Assembly (NCBI GenBank): GCA_017535105.1
Contig: JAFXUI010000004.1
Coordinates: 175,995-239,994, forward strand
Length of the DNA: 64,000 nucleotides
Source: Alphaproteobacteria bacterium
GTDB lineage: Bacteria; Pseudomonadota; Alphaproteobacteria; Rs-D84
Direction: 5' to 3'
In this document: positions 24,667-33,216 of the stretch, piece by piece
How positions within the stretch are numbered: position 1 is the stretch's first letter
Layout: each line of letters starts with the position of its first letter
The notes under the pieces: model-generated
The model's input: only the letters and a program-made list of their open reading frames with translations
What the model was told of the DNA's origin: nothing
Database searches by the model: none
Made by a program: the position numbers and the translations under genes

Positions 24667-25749
24667 TTATCGGTATATCGGGTTTGTTGGCACAACATGG
24701 CAACCACTGGGCCGCAAAAGTTCCAAAGAGTTTAACCAGCCTTTCAGAAACTTTTTTTGGGTCGGATCTGTGGCAACAATGTCGCGATAAAATTGTTCAT
24801 GCGTGCGGACGTATGCATCGGCAAAATCGCCCTTAAACTCTTCGGCGGCTTGGACCGTTGCATCGTCAATATATTTCGTTTCTTGGATTCCCAATGCGCG
24901 TTGAAACAGTTTTATTCCGGTCCTTTCGCCCGAACCCCAGATGCCCCACATGGCATAGACACGAAATGCGTCTGGCAATCGTTCAACGTTATTTGGTTGA
25001 AACATCTTTGTATATGCCAAATCTTCAACCTTGGCCCGCGTGATTGTCGCCATGTCAATTCCATGACATAACCCCTTGGACGCACAGCCATAGCAGGTAT
25101 AGCCACCATGGTCATTTGGATCGTTCACGCAACCGCCCTCTTTACGAAAAGCGGTAATCATAAATTTTTCAAATGCTGGTGATGTATATTGATAACGGCC
25201 CGATGTTTCTATTTTATTACTGCCCCATGTGCTGTATTCCGGGGGTGTGCAACCGCCGTTATGTGTTGCTAGATTATATTTGGAAACGTTGTCCGGTGTC
25301 ACAGCCACCGACATATACAAACCATCGGTATTCTGTGGAATAGTAAAAGTTGGTTGTGTTTGTGGGGTACCCATCACCAGTGTTTGTATAACACCATCAC
25401 ATTCGGTCGCTTCTGGATATGAATTGCAATAGACGTATTGTGGCGAATTATTCAATGTGTTTAATCGTTGCAGTTCGGCACGATATGCCATTGATTCTAA
25501 TTCGTCTTGTTCTTCGATGGTTAAATTAGCAAATGCCGAACGGTTAAAATATGGTTCGTACCCCGCCCTTTTGTTTTCAACACGTTCAATAAAAGTTGCG
25601 TCTGCGGCGGTCGTTGGAAACGTCATTGCGGTTAAAAAAGACTTCTTTGGTAAATTGTTTGTGATGGTATTTGCGTATGGTGAATACGCGAACGTGTTGC
25701 CGCATAATGCGAATGTGATTCCGAATAAAATAATACGTTTTAATTTCAT
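24667..25749 (-). CDS. Exported protein with a GH108-type muramidase domain
   Basis: A 360-residue protein with a signal peptide (cleavage near GNTFA-YSPY). An N-terminal block (about residues 37-85) with MTFPTTAADATF and AGYEPYFNRSAF also occurs in the protein at 28498. The C-terminal part (about 185-345) resembles glycoside hydrolase family 108 with its peptidoglycan-binding extension: the catalytic Glu is in RKEGGCVNDPNDHGGYT, then YGCASKGLCHGID and RLPDAFRVYAMWGIWGSG. In canonical members the box reads EGGY.NDP.D.GG. Extra Cys residues (GYTCYGCASKGLC) suggest a disulfide-stabilised, exported form. The ATG at 25749 overlaps the upstream stop as ATGA, so it is coupled to the 25746 gene. Confidence 0.78.
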   Translation of the reverse strand: MKLKRIILFGITFALCGNTFAYSPYANTITNNLPKKSFLTAMTFPTTAADATFIERVENKRAGYEPYFNRSAFANLTIEEQDELESMAYRAELQRLNTLNNSPQYVYCNSYPEATECDGVIQTLVMGTPQTQPTFTIPQNTDGLYMSVAVTPDNVSKYNLATHNGGCTPPEYSTWGSNKIETSGRYQYTSPAFEKFMITAFRKEGGCVNDPNDHGGYTCYGCASKGLCHGIDMATITRAKVEDLAYTKMFQPNNVERLPDAFRVYAMWGIWGSGERTGIKLFQRALGIQETKYIDDATVQAAEEFKGDFADAYVRTHEQFYRDIVATDPTQKKFLKGWLNSLELLRPSGCHVVPTNPIYR

Positions 25750-27590
25750 TCTGCGGTCGTCCATGGTGTGTCGTTCATGACCAGATAATACAGTTGTGGA
25801 TCATTATCCGGGTTACGTATAATTGGTCGTACGACATAAATATCAACGTCACATGCGTGATTGCCCTTTTCTTCCATTGTGCTTATTAAATCATAATGGA
25901 ACTTGTCGGCAAAGTCCATAGATTGTAAATATGCGGCATCGTCATCGGCGGCACTTGTTGCATCGCCCGACCATAAAAGCCACATTCCATAGTTCACAAC
26001 ATTTTCTTGGCCTTCAAGATCATCGGCCGATAATAACAATAACGGCTTGAATTCAATGTCGTTTGTGTAATCACCAGTGCTGGTTTCGGTCCAATCATAC
26101 ATGTCGCCCGCAAAATTCACAATGCCATATAACAGCCCCCCGGCGGCTTCAAGCCGTCCCAATGTTCCAATATTACGCAATGTGGAATTAAATAACCATT
26201 CGCGTAAACGTCCCGATTTCATAGAACTGCGTGCGATACGTGAACCGCGATCAATAATCTTGTTCCCCTTGCCTGTGGCGCGAAATGCTTTCCATGCGCG
26301 TGTGGCGATGTTTCCTGTCTTGGCGGTTTTACGTAGGTTGTCCGTTGTTTTAAGATTGCGATAAGCATTCGCATATTCGCGGATTTCGGAATACGCTTTG
26401 CTGGCATCGGCATATTTTTCGACATTTTTGTCGGCCTTGGCGGCGGCACGCATTTGTTTCGTCAGTGTTTCTGACTCTTTCTCTAAATCTTTGATATTAT
26501 CGGCATATTTTTCGGCATCAGGCAAATTGTACACTTCACGCAGGGTTTTTGATGCCTCTGATATCTCTTTTTCCTTGTCGGCATATTTAGCTGCATCGCG
26601 AACCTTGTCCAATTTTGACAATTCTTTTTCCAGTTTCTGATATTTTTTTATGCGCGCAATCGCGTTGGTGTTTCTTTGTAATTTTTGTTCCAGTTTAATG
26701 TATTCAATAACCTTGGGATATTTACTTAAAGCACGCATTGTTGCGCGCAGTCCGTTCATTGCACGTGATGCACGTGCCGCTTTTGTTGCGCCACTTACCA
26801 CCGCGCCACCACCAAATGTCACAATGGTAATTACAACGTCGGCGGCAATTTCAGCATATGAAATCCACTGTAAATTTTTATCGCCAGCGACATAATAATC
26901 ATTGGTGTCTTTTTCAACATCAACGGTTGTTCGTGTGGCCAAGTTTATAATGTCAGAATCGTTAGCAATTGCGCTTTTACTGGTACACATTGCCCCGTTG
27001 GGATAAAGTGTGTCAATATTGTCTTCGATGTATTTTAATGAAATTGTATTGTTTTTGTCGGCACCGATAAATTTGTCCAATGCGCCATGTTGAACAACCA
27101 TAATTGCATACCATGCCGGGTCGGTATTTATCCAAACAGATTTGTCGTCCAATGCCCCTATTTTTGGATTTGGGTCGTTCAAATCGTCAACACCACGTTT
27201 GAAGCCCAACATTACACGTTGGCGTAATATCTTTGGTTGTGTTTCATAGTTTATGACAATTTCGCGCCCACCCGGAAAAGTATATTTAATTGACTGTAAT
27301 TTAATATGCTCTGTTTCGTCCAGTGATTGAAATTCGGGACATGCCAGCACAGATTGTAAAACATCGGGCATGGACATAACACCGTATATCCATGACTGGA
27401 TAACCTGTTCATCATCATGTTCGGAAACAGCGCCCGCATTTGCGGACAACGCATTTGTAAAAATACCGGTCGCACATGGCGTGCTGTCGGGCGTGCGATT
27501 TAATATTTCTTCAACAGTTTGAAATTCACCATCAGCATGCGCATTAAGTGTAAATACATAACAGATAAAAAAAACTAGCAGTTTCTTCAT
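25746..27590 (-). CDS. Exported coiled-coil protein, function unknown
   Basis: A 614-residue protein with a signal peptide (LLVFFICYVFTLNAHA-DGEF). The N-terminal 230 residues look globular. A hydrophobic stretch near 240-265 (IAADVVITIVTFGGGAVVSG) could insert in a membrane. A long charged coiled coil follows (about 290-430), with recurring KYAD motifs (AAKYADKEKE, AEKYADNIKD, VEKYADASKA). A second glycine-rich hydrophobic patch appears near 500 (LEAAGGLLYGIVNFAGD) and a final acidic domain with one Cys. I recognise no enzyme motif. The architecture, hydrophobic glycine-rich patches flanking coiled coil, resembles parts of the giant protein at 34582. The ribosome-binding site is weak. Confidence 0.75.
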   Translation of the reverse strand: MKKLLVFFICYVFTLNAHADGEFQTVEEILNRTPDSTPCATGIFTNALSANAGAVSEHDDEQVIQSWIYGVMSMPDVLQSVLACPEFQSLDETEHIKLQSIKYTFPGGREIVINYETQPKILRQRVMLGFKRGVDDLNDPNPKIGALDDKSVWINTDPAWYAIMVVQHGALDKFIGADKNNTISLKYIEDNIDTLYPNGAMCTSKSAIANDSDIINLATRTTVDVEKDTNDYYVAGDKNLQWISYAEIAADVVITIVTFGGGAVVSGATKAARASRAMNGLRATMRALSKYPKVIEYIKLEQKLQRNTNAIARIKKYQKLEKELSKLDKVRDAAKYADKEKEISEASKTLREVYNLPDAEKYADNIKDLEKESETLTKQMRAAAKADKNVEKYADASKAYSEIREYANAYRNLKTTDNLRKTAKTGNIATRAWKAFRATGKGNKIIDRGSRIARSSMKSGRLREWLFNSTLRNIGTLGRLEAAGGLLYGIVNFAGDMYDWTETSTGDYTNDIEFKPLLLLSADDLEGQENVVNYGMWLLWSGDATSAADDDAAYLQSMDFADKFHYDLISTMEEKGNHACDVDIYVVRPIIRNPDNDPQLYYLVMNDTPWTTAE

Positions 27591-27596
27591 ATCATT

Positions 27597-28487
27597 TTAA
27601 TTAATGATTTCTGGGTTTGATAAGATTGTTACCTGTGGAATGTCTTCTAACTTTTGTGGGACAAGTAATATTGGACAACTTGCAAGGCACCACCACCAAG
27701 ACGACTGTTTTTCTTGAGGGGTCTTTTGAATGTCCACCAAATAAACGGCAAGACCCTGATTTGCACAAGTCGTTTTCTTCAGTGCCTCAGAGAAATCTTT
27801 TAATGCTTTGCGAGCGCTTTTATAGTTCGTATAGGCAACAATTTTTTCTGCGGCATTGAATGATCCAAAGTCGCCCAAAACTAAACCAGGGAAAGCGCGT
27901 GTTCCCTTGCCAACAGGCATGTCTAAGAAAAATTCGTTATTAGAACCACCGTATGCTTCGAATGCGGATTGTCCGGCCACGTTCACCCCGGCTTTGTCTG
28001 ACAGGTTTACACGGACGTAGTGATCCGAACATGAGCCCGAAAAGAAATAGCTTTTTGGCATTTCAGATTTTTTGATTATATCTCCGGGACGCTTGTGTAT
28101 GTCGTTTACTACCAAAAATGCAGTTGAACGTTGTAAATTATTGAACAGTAAATCAGTGCTTATGGTAATATCATATTTTGTGTTGTTAAACGCGAATGGA
28201 ATTGTTATGTAATCAACCTCTGCAATAAGATTCATATTGTTAAGATCTGTGTCTGCACAATGTTTTGTTATAGCTTCACCAACAATTTTGCTAAAGTCCG
28301 TCTTGTGCGCATCAATAAAAGATTGGTCCAGTTTGCTGTTTCCAACAATGTTTTTTATCGGTTGTAAAAATGTCACAGAATCTTGACTTATCGCGTTCAG
28401 ACATGGAATTTCAGCACATTTTCCATCACCCAAGCAAAATGCCGTCATCACTGTTGCGCAAACAAAAATCTTTTTTACATATTTCAT
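27597..28487 (-). CDS. Exported protein, function unknown
   Basis: A 296-residue protein beginning with a signal peptide (MKYVKKIFVCATVMTAFCLG, cleavage near GKCAEIPC). The mature chain carries scattered Cys (IPCLNAI, TKHCADTD, FSGSCSDHY, KTTCANQ) and ends with an unusual WWWCLASCP patch near residue 265. The middle contains PGDIIKKSEMPKSYFF and FPGLVLGDFGSFNAAEK. I do not recognise a domain. An AAAGGTT ribosome-binding site precedes the ATG. It lies six bases before the 25746 gene and ten bases after the 28498 gene, so it is in the same operon. Confidence 0.75.
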   Translation of the reverse strand: MKYVKKIFVCATVMTAFCLGDGKCAEIPCLNAISQDSVTFLQPIKNIVGNSKLDQSFIDAHKTDFSKIVGEAITKHCADTDLNNMNLIAEVDYITIPFAFNNTKYDITISTDLLFNNLQRSTAFLVVNDIHKRPGDIIKKSEMPKSYFFSGSCSDHYVRVNLSDKAGVNVAGQSAFEAYGGSNNEFFLDMPVGKGTRAFPGLVLGDFGSFNAAEKIVAYTNYKSARKALKDFSEALKKTTCANQGLAVYLVDIQKTPQEKQSSWWWCLASCPILLVPQKLEDIPQVTILSNPEIIN

Positions 28488-28497
28488 TTTCTAACCT

Positions 28498-29433
28498 TTA
28501 CATCAAGCACAAATGAATAATGCCATCGTTCGCGATTTCGGTGGTTTTGCAACTCATTGCAATGGTGTTAATATCGGCTTGTGCGTTTTGTATATTGTTC
28601 TTACATTCTGGTGAATTTGGATTGCGTGCACAATATTCCGATTGGTTGGAATAATTTGTACGACGTAAAAACTCTTCTTCGGTTTCAACGTCAAGTCCAC
28701 GATATGCGCTTTTGTCGGCATATGGTTCGTATGCGGTTGCTTTTATCGCCATTTGGTCGGAAAAAGATAAATCAGCAAATGTGGTTGGAAAGTCTGCGCG
28801 CGCCAAGTGTTCAGAGCCGGCACCGTTTATTGATTGTAATTCTTGCAATTCTTTCTTGCGTTCTCTCTTTTCTTTTTTCCATTCTTCACCGTTCCATGTG
28901 CCGTCTTTTATTTCGTATGGGTTTTCCAACTTGAACTCTGGCGCGTCATAGTTTGGATTTGCAACCGTTCCGGTTGGAAACGCAACCGTGCCCGTTGGCA
29001 TTGCAATCGAATATTTTTCAACATATGCATCAAATTCAGAATCAATATATCCCGCACATGCACTGGCGTAATTGTGCCCCGGCATACGCGCCAATTGCAA
29101 CATTACAAATGGGCGAATGTCCGACAGTTGCATACCGATACAATTGTTATTTTGTGAACAATACACGGAAACCAGTGAACCAACGGTTGATTGACAGTCG
29201 GCAGTGTTTAATTCGGGCCCATCAACATATACCGCGGTTGGAAACTTTTGGTTGTACGGACTGTTCTTGGTCCAAAAAGGATTTGTGGAATAGTCTTGGA
29301 CATTCTGAATCAAGCCGTATTGTGATATTGGACGAACACTTGATTCAGTGTTCAGCGAACTGACCGCGGCATGTGCGGACAAACCGTACAGCGCACCAAA
29401 TACAAAAACTGCGCAGAAAGCGTGCGTTCTCAT
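28498..29433 (-). CDS. Exported protein sharing a domain with the muramidase gene
   Basis: A 311-residue protein with a signal peptide (MRTHAFCAVFVFGALYGLSAHA). The mature part has Cys-containing segments (TADCQSTVGSLVSVYCSQNNN), a charged helix (EEWKKEKRERKKELQELQ), then DFPTTFADLSFSDQMAIKA and YEPYADKSAYRGL. Those last blocks match FPTTAADATF and YEPYFNRSAF in the GH108 protein at 24667 in order and spacing, which marks a shared domain. The C-terminal tail adds four more Cys. The function is unknown; the sharing suggests both proteins contact the same partner. The ribosome-binding site AGGAAAGAG is strong. Confidence 0.77.
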   Translation of the reverse strand: MRTHAFCAVFVFGALYGLSAHAAVSSLNTESSVRPISQYGLIQNVQDYSTNPFWTKNSPYNQKFPTAVYVDGPELNTADCQSTVGSLVSVYCSQNNNCIGMQLSDIRPFVMLQLARMPGHNYASACAGYIDSEFDAYVEKYSIAMPTGTVAFPTGTVANPNYDAPEFKLENPYEIKDGTWNGEEWKKEKRERKKELQELQSINGAGSEHLARADFPTTFADLSFSDQMAIKATAYEPYADKSAYRGLDVETEEEFLRRTNYSNQSEYCARNPNSPECKNNIQNAQADINTIAMSCKTTEIANDGIIHLCLM

Positions 29434-29461
29434 TCTCTTTCCTTATTTCTAATATGATTTA

Positions 29462-29935
29462 TTATATCAAAAAAGCCGTTATTATTAAAGACAAAATTGC
29501 GCCAATTACAAAAAATGGTGCAAATGGGATAAAGTGCTGTTTTTTACATATTCCCCACAGACAACCAAACACGCATGAAAACACCAGTGCGATTGCCAAA
29601 CCCCGTGTTCCCAACCAGATGCCACCAGTTGCCAATAATTTTATGTCGCCCATGCCGATTGGTGCCGGTGATTTTGGGCTCTTTTTTTGTTCAATATAGT
29701 CGAAAACGAAACCGATGCCCGCCCCCAGTGCATAGCCCAATGTGGCGCCGATTACACCGTCACTGACACTACAAATCCAATATGGGAAAAAGTTAACAGT
29801 CAACAAACCAATCAAAAACAGTGGCACCAAGTATGCGTCTGGTATGATGCGGCGGCGGAAATCTGCGGCTGACAGAAGATATGTGCACGCAATTGCGCCG
29901 ATAAATACCAATGTCCAAAATAAATAAAAAATCAT
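29462..29935 (-). CDS. Stand-alone prepilin peptidase (A24 family)
   Basis: A 157-residue inner-membrane protein with five or six helices. It carries both catalytic aspartates of type IV prepilin peptidases: AADFRRRIIPDAY near residue 27 and the GxGD-type APIGMGDIKLLATGG near residue 97. The N-terminal methyltransferase domain of PilD is missing, as in TadV/CpaA-type enzymes. Such enzymes trim leader peptides from pilin-like or pseudopilin precursors. No pilin, ATPase or secretin gene is visible nearby, so the substrates must be elsewhere or unconventional. The ATG at 29935 is preceded by a GGGGGAAAA ribosome-binding site. It heads the operon that runs down to 24667. Confidence 0.88.
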   Translation of the reverse strand: MIFYLFWTLVFIGAIACTYLLSAADFRRRIIPDAYLVPLFLIGLLTVNFFPYWICSVSDGVIGATLGYALGAGIGFVFDYIEQKKSPKSPAPIGMGDIKLLATGGIWLGTRGLAIALVFSCVFGCLWGICKKQHFIPFAPFFVIGAILSLIITAFLI

Positions 29936-30008
29936 ATTTTCCCCCTTGCCTTTCGATTCGGAACTATGATACACTTATTTTATAACAAATGGTAGTAAGG
30001 ATTTTATC

Positions 30009-30614
30009 ATGAGTAAAGGTTGGGATAGTACCGCATTAAAAAAACTGAAAGCGCTGATGGGCAAAGGGTTATCTACGTCCGAAATTGGCAAGCGTTTGGG
30101 TATGTCGAAAAATGCGGTTGTTGGTAAGTTAAATCGTTTGGGTTGGAATGCCAAAGCGGGCGCTTCGACAAGTGCTACGTCTAAAAAGTCGGCAACAAAA
30201 ACACCCGCAAAATCAACGGCAAAGACACCGGCAAAAGCGCCAGCAAAAGCAAAGGTTGCGCCAAAGGCACCGGCGAAAAAAGTAGTGGCGACAAAACCGG
30301 TAACAAAAAAAGCAACGGCAACAACCAAGAAAACATCGGGCACAAAAACACCGGCAAAGCCAGTGCCAGAGCCAAAGAAAGAACCAAAGGTATCAAGCAA
30401 AACATCGGCGAAAAATTTGGCGATGCACCAACGCATTATTCAACATTCGTTGGAAATGGCGAATTTGAAACCAAATCAATGTCGTTGGCCGATTGGTGAC
30501 CCAGATTCCGAAAACTTTCATTTTTGCGGAAAAACAGTGTTCACTGGAAAACCATATTGTTATGAACATTGCAGATTGGCGTATCAGTTCACACCACCAA
30601 AGAAAAAACAATAA
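30009..30614 (+). CDS. gcrA: Cell-cycle regulator GcrA
   Basis: GcrA binds sigma-70 RNA polymerase and methylated GANTC promoters to control division genes in alphaproteobacteria. The N-terminal helix-turn-helix is clear (GKGLSTSEIGKRLGMSKNAV, then VGKLNRLGW). The C-terminal sigma-binding domain has CRWPIGDPDSENFHFCG with its usual Cys pair and a second Cys-x-x-x-Cys-like site (YCYEHCRLAY). The 201-residue length exceeds that of Caulobacter GcrA because the linker is a long Lys/Ala/Pro/Thr repeat resembling histone H1 tails. A TAAGGA ribosome-binding site precedes the ATG. The next gene starts 16 bases after the stop. Confidence 0.95.
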   Translation: MSKGWDSTALKKLKALMGKGLSTSEIGKRLGMSKNAVVGKLNRLGWNAKAGASTSATSKKSATKTPAKSTAKTPAKAPAKAKVAPKAPAKKVVATKPVTKKATATTKKTSGTKTPAKPVPEPKKEPKVSSKTSAKNLAMHQRIIQHSLEMANLKPNQCRWPIGDPDSENFHFCGKTVFTGKPYCYEHCRLAYQFTPPKKKQ

Positions 30615-30630
30615 AACATACGGGAATAAA

Positions 30631-32643
30631 ATGCCACGCGTGAGAGAGAACATTTCTTTAAAATCAACCGACTATGAAGTCGCCGGCAATCAATTGCGCG
30701 CTTTTTATGATAAATCGCACAAGTTGATTTTCGTGCTGGACGAAACAATCAATGCCGACAAGCCGAATGTGTTGTTGGTAATCGATTCGTTTGGTGGTCG
30801 TAAATGGGACGATGTTTTGGCAAATGACTATAATGTCGAACTGGAAACTGTGCGACCAAAGCGCGACAATAAATATCAAAAACTGGATATCGAATATGGT
30901 GGTTTGGACGTTTATTCCGAACTGATAGAAGCGTATGAATCGGGCGAAGATTTGTCGGGTGCAATTGCGAACTTAACGCGTTTTCGGGCAATGTCTGTAC
31001 GCCGTTCGGCCAAAGAACGCCTTGCCGCTGCTGAAGAAACAATCGAAAAATCACGAGAAACAATTGAACGTACAAATGATGCAATATCAGATTTGCGTAC
31101 ACGCGTAAAAGATTTGCGTAACCGTATCACCGATTTGCGTAAAAATATTGGTCGCGAACCGACCAAGGCATCGGCGGCCAAAATATTAAAAACCGAAGCA
31201 CAATTGGACGCAACAAATGAAAAGTTGGCGCGCGCCAAGAAACGTTTGACCAGTGCGCAACGGCGTTTGACAACAGCGGAAGATGATGCCGAAATTGCAC
31301 GTGCACTTTTGGCACGTGAGGTCCCAGAATTACCCTCTCCACGCAAAACACGTGCGGTGTCAAAACCGGTCGTGACGGCGGTTGAACCGTATGAACCAGA
31401 GTCAGATGATGACGAAAATCTTTCAGAACCAAAGGCGGAAGAAATGGACGATGATGAAGTAAAACCATTGTTTGATAAAGATCCAGAAAATCTTGATGAC
31501 GAAATGGCGTTTAAACCAATCAGTTTCAATTCAAACGAAAATGATTCTGAAGAAAATACGGTTACGGAATCTGATTTTTCTGATGACGGTATTGCGCCTG
31601 CTCCGTTAGCATTTACACCACCGACCCAACCACGTTTGGACGATGAACCACAACAAAATAACGAACAAACAAATGTCGCACCAGTTTTGGACAGTTTGAC
31701 TTCTGTTGCACCATCTGAACCAGTGGTCGAAGAATCTGAATTGCCAGTTGTGGAACCTGCCCCAGTCGTAGAGCCAGAACCGTTTGTTGCGGAACCTGTT
31801 GCGCCTGTGGCACCAATTGCACCGGTTGCGGCGGTTCGTCCGGTTTCACCAATTACGGGTAATGTTACACCGGTTGAATCGAAGTCGCAAAAGCCGACAT
31901 TGATGTATTACTTGCTGTTGATTTTGTTGATAGTGTTGTCGATTGGTACATTGTGGCTGTATCAAAAATCAACAAGTGGCAATCTGCCCACTTTGGACAA
32001 GGCGATTGAAACATCTGCAGAACCAAATATCGCGGCAGAACCCAAAGCAGTATCCGAACCCATTGTACAAAAGGTTGCCGAACCAACACCTTTTATCGCA
32101 GAACCTGTTGCTGAAAAAGCAGTCGTAGTTCAAGAAGAAGTAAAACAGGTTGTTAAGCCAGAACCGGTGCTTGTAATTGAACCAAAACCACAGCCTGTGG
32201 CGGTGTCTGAACCGGAACCAATCGCAATAGAGCCAGAAGTTGTTGCGGTTGTCAAACCGGAACCAGTGGTGGTTGAGGTTGAACCGGATGAAATTGTTGT
32301 GGAATCGCCGTTCGTTATGCCAACACCTGTTGCAACATATGAACCAGAACCGGTAAAGATTCCAACCGAAGAAGAAATAATGGCTCGCAAGCCGGGGTAT
32401 AACGTTTCACAGAACGAAAAAATGTTTGTGTCGGCCCAGGAATACGATGTTGATGATGTTGTATTTGTAGATGAGCCAGAACCCGAAGTGGAACCAGAGG
32501 CTGAACCAGAACCCGCCGCATCAATATGCGAAGGTGGTGATGCGGTTGATAGCCTTGGGTGTTGTCCGGGTGAAACATATATGTATACCCCAGATGGATT
32601 TATGTGTTGTAATGATGCGGAATGTTTCCCACCTGCGGAATAA
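30631..32643 (+). CDS. Single-span Pro/Glu-rich envelope protein, function unknown
   Basis: A 670-residue protein. A cytoplasmic N-terminal domain (1-125) of unknown fold includes FGGRKWDDVLANDYNVE and KYQKLDIEYGGLDVY. A coiled coil follows (about 130-225, with LRTRVKDLRNRITDLRKNIG), then an acidic Pro-rich linker. One transmembrane helix lies near 423-445 (YYLLLILLIVLSIGTLWLY). A second Pro/Glu/Val-rich linker precedes a 40-residue C-terminal Cys knot with six Cys (DSLGCCPGETY, DGFMCCNDAEC). The topology should be inside-to-outside, so PE-rich stretches could span the periplasm, as in TonB or FimV-like proteins. It is probably cotranscribed with gcrA. The start at 30631 has only a weak GGGA site. 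Confidence 0.8.
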   Translation: MPRVRENISLKSTDYEVAGNQLRAFYDKSHKLIFVLDETINADKPNVLLVIDSFGGRKWDDVLANDYNVELETVRPKRDNKYQKLDIEYGGLDVYSELIEAYESGEDLSGAIANLTRFRAMSVRRSAKERLAAAEETIEKSRETIERTNDAISDLRTRVKDLRNRITDLRKNIGREPTKASAAKILKTEAQLDATNEKLARAKKRLTSAQRRLTTAEDDAEIARALLAREVPELPSPRKTRAVSKPVVTAVEPYEPESDDDENLSEPKAEEMDDDEVKPLFDKDPENLDDEMAFKPISFNSNENDSEENTVTESDFSDDGIAPAPLAFTPPTQPRLDDEPQQNNEQTNVAPVLDSLTSVAPSEPVVEESELPVVEPAPVVEPEPFVAEPVAPVAPIAPVAAVRPVSPITGNVTPVESKSQKPTLMYYLLLILLIVLSIGTLWLYQKSTSGNLPTLDKAIETSAEPNIAAEPKAVSEPIVQKVAEPTPFIAEPVAEKAVVVQEEVKQVVKPEPVLVIEPKPQPVAVSEPEPIAIEPEVVAVVKPEPVVVEVEPDEIVVESPFVMPTPVATYEPEPVKIPTEEEIMARKPGYNVSQNEKMFVSAQEYDVDDVVFVDEPEPEVEPEAEPEPAASICEGGDAVDSLGCCPGETYMYTPDGFMCCNDAECFPPAE

Positions 32644-32656
32644 ACAATAAGCAAAA

Positions 32657-32687
32657 TAAAAAATCTGCCGTTTGGCAGATTTTTTAT
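32657..32687. terminator. Bidirectional terminator between the PE-rich gene and acpS
   Basis: Stem AAAAATCTGCC / GGCAGATTTTT with a GTTT loop; T or A runs on both sides. Confidence 0.88.
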
Positions 32688-32702
32688 TGTTGTGTTTAAT
32701 CA

Positions 32703-33083
32703 CTAATCTTGTTTTTCAATAATAACCACTGCGGCCGAATAATCGCCCTGGTCTGTGATTGAAATGTGTATTGTTGCATTTGTACCCGCTAATTCTTTTA
32801 ATGCGACCTTGGCACCGCCGGCAAGCAATAATTCGGGTGAACCTGCATCGTTATGAACAATCGAAACATCAGAAAAAGCGATTTCTTCACCAAAGCCCGT
32901 TCCCAATGCTTTCAAACACGCTTCACGCGCAGCCCAGAAATTTGCCAAATGTTTTTCAGCATTTGCGTTGTCGTTATCAGCGTATTCCAATTCTTTTTTT
33001 GTGAAAACCCGTTGCTTTTTAAATGCAGACCAATCAAGAAAACGGTTGCATTCCACCAGATCAATTCCGATACCAGCAATCAT
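32703..33083 (-). CDS. acpS: Holo-[acyl-carrier-protein] synthase
   Basis: AcpS transfers 4'-phosphopantetheine from CoA to a serine of acyl carrier protein, activating it for fatty acid and lipid A synthesis. From the ATG at 33083 it has 126 residues, the normal size. The magnesium site is in the N-terminal MIAGIGIDLVECNRF, and the second signature is FWAAREACLKALGTGFG, where most members have KEA. The AAAGGAAAGG ribosome-binding site supports this start over a longer frame to 33128. It is transcribed alone and convergent with the PE-rich gene. Confidence 0.95.
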   Translation of the reverse strand: MIAGIGIDLVECNRFLDWSAFKKQRVFTKKELEYADNDNANAEKHLANFWAAREACLKALGTGFGEEIAFSDVSIVHNDAGSPELLLAGGAKVALKELAGTNATIHISITDQGDYSAAVVIIEKQD

Positions 33084-33186
33084 TGTTTGTCCTTTCCTTT
33101 GGTTTTGTTCTATGCGCATACTAGTCATTTTTTTCCGATTCGTGCAAGCAGAAAATGTGGCCCCATAAATGATTGTTGATAAGTGC

Positions 33187-33216
33187 CAAAAAACCGCCCG
33201 TTTGGGCGGTTTTTAT
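33187..33216. terminator. Bidirectional terminator near acpS and the microprotein
   Basis: Stem AAAAAACCGCCC / GGGCGGTTTTT with a GTTT loop. The core is identical to the leuS terminator at 14636. It ends the 36-aa gene, whose stop codon lies in the T run. Confidence 0.88.

Noticed and set aside
32130..32654. 174-aa minus-strand Ser/Thr/Gly-rich frame
   Set aside because: Antisense of the Pro/Glu/Val-rich repeats in the 30631 gene.
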